This document shows positions 61,295-64,000 of a stretch of DNA of 64,000 bases, one piece after another. The DNA lies in assembly GCF_024707125.1 (NCBI RefSeq), contig NZ_JANQAH010000010.1:1-64000 (forward strand), written 5' to 3'. Origin of the DNA: Devosia sp. Its GTDB lineage: Bacteria > Pseudomonadota > Alphaproteobacteria > Rhizobiales > Devosiaceae. Under the pieces are notes generated by a model that saw only the letters and a program-made list of their open reading frames with translations, searched no databases and was not told the origin of the DNA. Each line of letters opens with the position of its first letter. Positions within the stretch are counted from its first letter, which is position 1. The position numbers and the translations under genes are program-made.

Positions 61295-62149
61295 TTAACC
61301 CTTGAGACCGGCCAGCATCACGCCACGGACGATGTAGCGCTGCAAAGCGAGGAAGACGAGAAGCGTCGGGATGGTGCCGATGGCGGCGCCGGTCATGATC
61401 AGCTCCCATTGAATGGAAGCCTCCGCCGAGAAGCTCGAAATGCCGACAGGCAGCGTATAGAGCTCCTTGGAGGTCGTGACGATCAGCGGCCAGAAGAAGG
61501 CCGTCCAGTTGCCGAGGAAGGTGAAGATGGCGAGCGCCGAGATAGCCGGCACCACCATGGGCATGGCGATCTTCCACCAGATGGTGAATTCGTTGAGCCC
61601 GTCCACACGCGCCGCTTCCAGGAAGTCGTTCGGCACGCCCTCAAAGAACTGCTTCATCAGGAAGGTGCCAAAGGCCGTCATCATGCCCGGGAACATGATG
61701 CCCCAGTAGGAGTTCAGCCAACCGAGCTGGCTCGACATCAGATACCACGGGATGACAAGCATTTCGGTGGGGATCATCAGGGTCGAGAGGATCGCGAGGA
61801 AGATGAAATAGCGGCCCCGGAACTCGAATTTCGCCAGCGTATAGCCCACGAGACTATCGAAGAAGACATTCGACAGCGTCACGGTCAGCGCGATCAGGGT
61901 CGAGTTGAAGAACCACTGCATGAAGCGGCCATCACCGAGCACCTTGATATAATTGTCGAGCGTCGGCGCGGCCGGAATCAGCCGGAGGTCATAGACCTGC
62001 CCCGACGTCTTCAGCGAGGTCGAGAACATGAAAAGCAGCGGGGTGATCATGATCAACCCGCCGATCAGCAGCAGGGTCCAGGTGATGATGCGCCCGGGGC
62101 GAATATCGCGGCGATTGGCCGCCAGCTCTTTGGTCGAGGCCATGGTCAT
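61295..62149 (-). CDS. Sugar ABC transporter permease (UgpE/MalG type)
   Basis: The 284-residue inner-membrane protein has six hydrophobic helices and the EAA loop FLEAARVDGLNEFTIWWKIAMPMV, typical of MalG-type carbohydrate permeases. Its stop lies only a few bases before the lyase start. It pairs with the UgpA/MalF-type protein encoded just upstream, whose stop it overlaps. ATG 62143 is an alternative start two codons later. Confidence 0.92.
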   Translation of the reverse strand: MTMASTKELAANRRDIRPGRIITWTLLLIGGLIMITPLLFMFSTSLKTSGQVYDLRLIPAAPTLDNYIKVLGDGRFMQWFFNSTLIALTVTLSNVFFDSLVGYTLAKFEFRGRYFIFLAILSTLMIPTEMLVIPWYLMSSQLGWLNSYWGIMFPGMMTAFGTFLMKQFFEGVPNDFLEAARVDGLNEFTIWWKIAMPMVVPAISALAIFTFLGNWTAFFWPLIVTTSKELYTLPVGISSFSAEASIQWELIMTGAAIGTIPTLLVFLALQRYIVRGVMLAGLKG

Positions 62150-63078
62150 TTCTTTTCCCTCAGCACATAGAGCTGGAGCAGGGACACGATGAGCAGGATG
62201 GTGAAGAGAACCACGGTCTGCGCTGCGGCATAGCCCATCTGGTAGGACGAAAAGGCGGTCTGGTAGATCATGAGCACCAGCGGCTTGGTCGCATTGAGCG
62301 GCCCGCCGGGATCATTGGTGGTCATGTTGTAGACCTGGTCGAAAATGCGCAGGAAGCCGATGGAAGAGAACACGACGAGGAACACCGTGGTCGGCTTCAG
62401 GAGCGGAATGGTGATCTTGCGAAGGATCGCCCATTCCCCGAGCCCGTCGATGCGTGCAGCTTCATAGAACGTGCCGGGAATGGCGCGGAGGCCCGCCATG
62501 AAGATGATGATCTGGAACCCAAGGCCCGCCCAGATCGCCGGGATCAGGACCGAGAACAGCGCCTGATCGACCGAGCGCAGGAACGGCTGCTGCGCAATGC
62601 CGATGGACGACAGAAAGCCATTGATCACCCCGATCGGCACCGGCTGGTAGAACCAGCGCCAGACCCAGCCCATGGCCGCGGCCGTGGTGAGAAACGGCAG
62701 GAAATAGAGGGCACGGATAAAGCCGTGCATGATGCGGACGCGATCGAGATAGTAGGCGATCACGAAGGAAACCACGAGGCTCACCGGCGTGCCGATGATC
62801 AGGTAGAGGAACGTGTTCTGGAACACTTTCCAGAAGATCGGATCGGCGAACATTTTCTGATAGTTCGCAAAGCCGATGAACTGGGCCGGCCGCAACAGGT
62901 CCCAATTGGTCAGGGACAGCCAGAAAGCCTGGAATGTCGGATAGAACCGGATGCCGGCGTAAAAGATGATGGGCACGGCGAGAAACGCCCAGGCCCAGAT
63001 GACCCGCTTGGTGCTGATATTCAGGCGGTCCCAGAAGCGAACCGGGCCTGTCTGTGGAAGTGCGTTCGCCGACGCCAT
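62146..63078 (-). CDS. Sugar ABC transporter permease (UgpA/MalF type)
   Basis: The 310-residue permease shows six helices and the EAA loop YEAARIDGLGEWAILRKITIPLL. It forms the channel with the MalG-type partner, whose start overlaps its stop by four bases. It follows the binding-protein gene after a 130-base gap that contains a long hairpin. Confidence 0.92.
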   Translation of the reverse strand: MASANALPQTGPVRFWDRLNISTKRVIWAWAFLAVPIIFYAGIRFYPTFQAFWLSLTNWDLLRPAQFIGFANYQKMFADPIFWKVFQNTFLYLIIGTPVSLVVSFVIAYYLDRVRIMHGFIRALYFLPFLTTAAAMGWVWRWFYQPVPIGVINGFLSSIGIAQQPFLRSVDQALFSVLIPAIWAGLGFQIIIFMAGLRAIPGTFYEAARIDGLGEWAILRKITIPLLKPTTVFLVVFSSIGFLRIFDQVYNMTTNDPGGPLNATKPLVLMIYQTAFSSYQMGYAAAQTVVLFTILLIVSLLQLYVLREKK

Positions 63079-63101
63079 GTTCGCTCCTCATGCTTCGCAT
63101 A

Positions 63102-63132
63102 TGGCCGGCGGCGATGCTATCGCCGCCGGCCA
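63102..63132 (-). promoter_or_regulatory. Long perfect hairpin between binding-protein and permease genes
   Basis: TGGCCGGCGGCGAT pairs with ATCGCCGCCGGCCA around GCT, a 14-bp stem, 77 bases after the binding-protein stop. No U tract follows. It probably protects the upstream mRNA so that binding protein exceeds permease. Confidence 0.75.
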
Positions 63133-63208
63133 CGTCGAAACTAGTCCTGTGCGGTCCGACAGAAGTGGGCGTCACTTCTTTGCGTCGGAGCCGCGACCAA
63201 TATGATGA

Positions 63209-64000
63209 TTACTGACGGCCCTGATCGATGATCGCCTGTTCGGCCGCAGCCGCCTGGGCGATCGAGTCTTCGATCGACTGACCTTCGAGCAGCACGCGGT
63301 TGACCATGTCGATCGAGGTCTGGCGCTGTGCGGCTTCATCATAGAACTGGGTGGTGTGAGCGTATTCGAGACCCTTGAGGAACGGTCCGCGGATCGGATC
63401 CGCCAGATTTGCCTCGGTCAGGGCCACGTCACGACGTGCCGGCAGTTCGCCGACCGTGCTCAGCCAGATTTCCATCGCTTCGGGCGAAGAGATGTACTGG
63501 AGGAACTTCTGGGCAGCGGCGAGTTCTTCGCCCGTCGAAGTCGCGCCGATACCGTTGGCGAAGTAGCTCGAATAGTTCGAGCGCATTCCATTGGCGTCAG
63601 CCGGCAGTTCCACCACGCCCCATTCGAAGGGGTTGTCGGCAAAAGCACCGAGACGGAAGGTGCCGTCGATGGTCATGGCAGCCATGCCAGCGCGGAACGC
63701 GGCCTGACCTTCATCCATGAAGCCTACGAGGCCAACATTCTTTTCAGTCTGCAGGTCCGTGTAGAACTTCAGCGCAGCAGCGCCGGCAGCATCGTTGTAA
63801 GCAACATTGCCTTCGGCGTCATAGGGCACGCCACCGTTCTGGCGGATCAGCACTTCGCGCCACCAGTGGTGGTCCTGGCCAGCCATGTCCATGGTGATGC
63901 CGGCGGTCGTGATATTGCCGCTGCCATCGCGCTTGGTGGTGGCTTCGGCAGCCGCCAGCAGCTCTTCAAGGTTGGTCGGCGGCTCGATGCCGGCTTCAGC
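63209..64000 (-). CDS. Sugar ABC transporter solute-binding protein, C-terminal part
   Basis: The last 263 residues of an extracellular solute-binding protein family 1 are visible; the N-terminus and signal peptide lie beyond the right edge. Segments such as GITMDMAGQDHHWWREVLI, AAFRAGMAAMTIDGTFRLGAF and ATSTGEELAAAQKFLQYI are typical. It heads the operon and brings the substrate to the permeases in the periplasm. The ligand cannot be told from the sequence. Downstream enzymes point to an amino sugar or conjugate. Confidence 0.9.
   Translation of the reverse strand, partial: AEAGIEPPTNLEELLAAAEATTKRDGSGNITTAGITMDMAGQDHHWWREVLIRQNGGVPYDAEGNVAYNDAAGAAALKFYTDLQTEKNVGLVGFMDEGQAAFRAGMAAMTIDGTFRLGAFADNPFEWGVVELPADANGMRSNYSSYFANGIGATSTGEELAAAQKFLQYISSPEAMEIWLSTVGELPARRDVALTEANLADPIRGPFLKGLEYAHTTQFYDEAAQRQTSIDMVNRVLLEGQSIEDSIAQAAAAEQAIIDQGRQ

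Overview
The window reads as a high-GC alphaproteobacterial chromosome of the order Hyphomicrobiales, most likely Devosia or a close relative. The evidence is a CpdR-type cell-cycle receiver, dense Rhizobiales-style gene packing with ATGA and TGATG overlaps, a LiuR-like fatty-acid regulon, a RpoH-type promoter with a ROSE-like leader before hsp20, and short palindromes typical of the order. The genus is inferred from gene content; no database search was possible.

Layout. Bases 1-5690 are an accessory block ending at the 3' end of a tRNA-Val gene. It holds a decayed Na+/Ca2+ exchanger, a minimal tyrosine recombinase, a truncated IS110-family transposase with a structured leader that may be its bridge RNA, a secreted two-domain ABM-fold protein with a divergent LysR regulator, and an orphan MbcA/ParS-like protein. 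Two tRNA-Val genes (5688-5866) begin the housekeeping backbone. This runs through cpdR, an N-formylglutamate amidohydrolase, hisN, a tadG-tadE-tadE trio, a lysophospholipase-like hydrolase, hsp20, gltB-gltD, hpt, a secreted-protein/ECF-sigma/anti-sigma operon, an opp peptide ABC operon (22364-27650), the beta-oxidation operon fadE-fadJ-fadA plus a small membrane protein, fadD-merR-phosphatase, a DNA ligase/exonuclease pair, hydrolases, slyX, a DsbA-like gene, an MFS exporter, rpsU, purE-purK, two DUF465 genes, an NtrC-type regulator, an ABC-F ATPase and an outer-membrane barrel. The right end (57055-64000) is a sugar ABC operon on the minus strand, open at the window edge.

How genes work together. 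fadE-fadJ-fadA and fadD probably form one regulon. Both promoters carry a TTGACG-N4-CGTAAA box, and the MerR protein encoded directly behind fadD is the likely ligand. The right-end operon combines a solute-binding protein, two permeases and an ATPase with an argininosuccinate-lyase-family enzyme, a PfkB kinase and a NagB-type deaminase. This suggests, as a hypothesis, catabolism of an amino-sugar-aspartate conjugate: release of fumarate, phosphorylation, then deamination.

A caution for readers. At least five otherwise intact genes (hisN, the hydrolase at 35241, the repeat protein at 39213, the ABC-F ATPase at 53802 and the lyase at 59782) are each broken or altered by one base at a homopolymer run. 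Correcting that base restores normal reading frames and, in two cases, normal gene boundaries. This looks like systematic sequence error more than biology. The exchanger at 1-888 has at least five indels, not all in long runs, and could be truly decayed.
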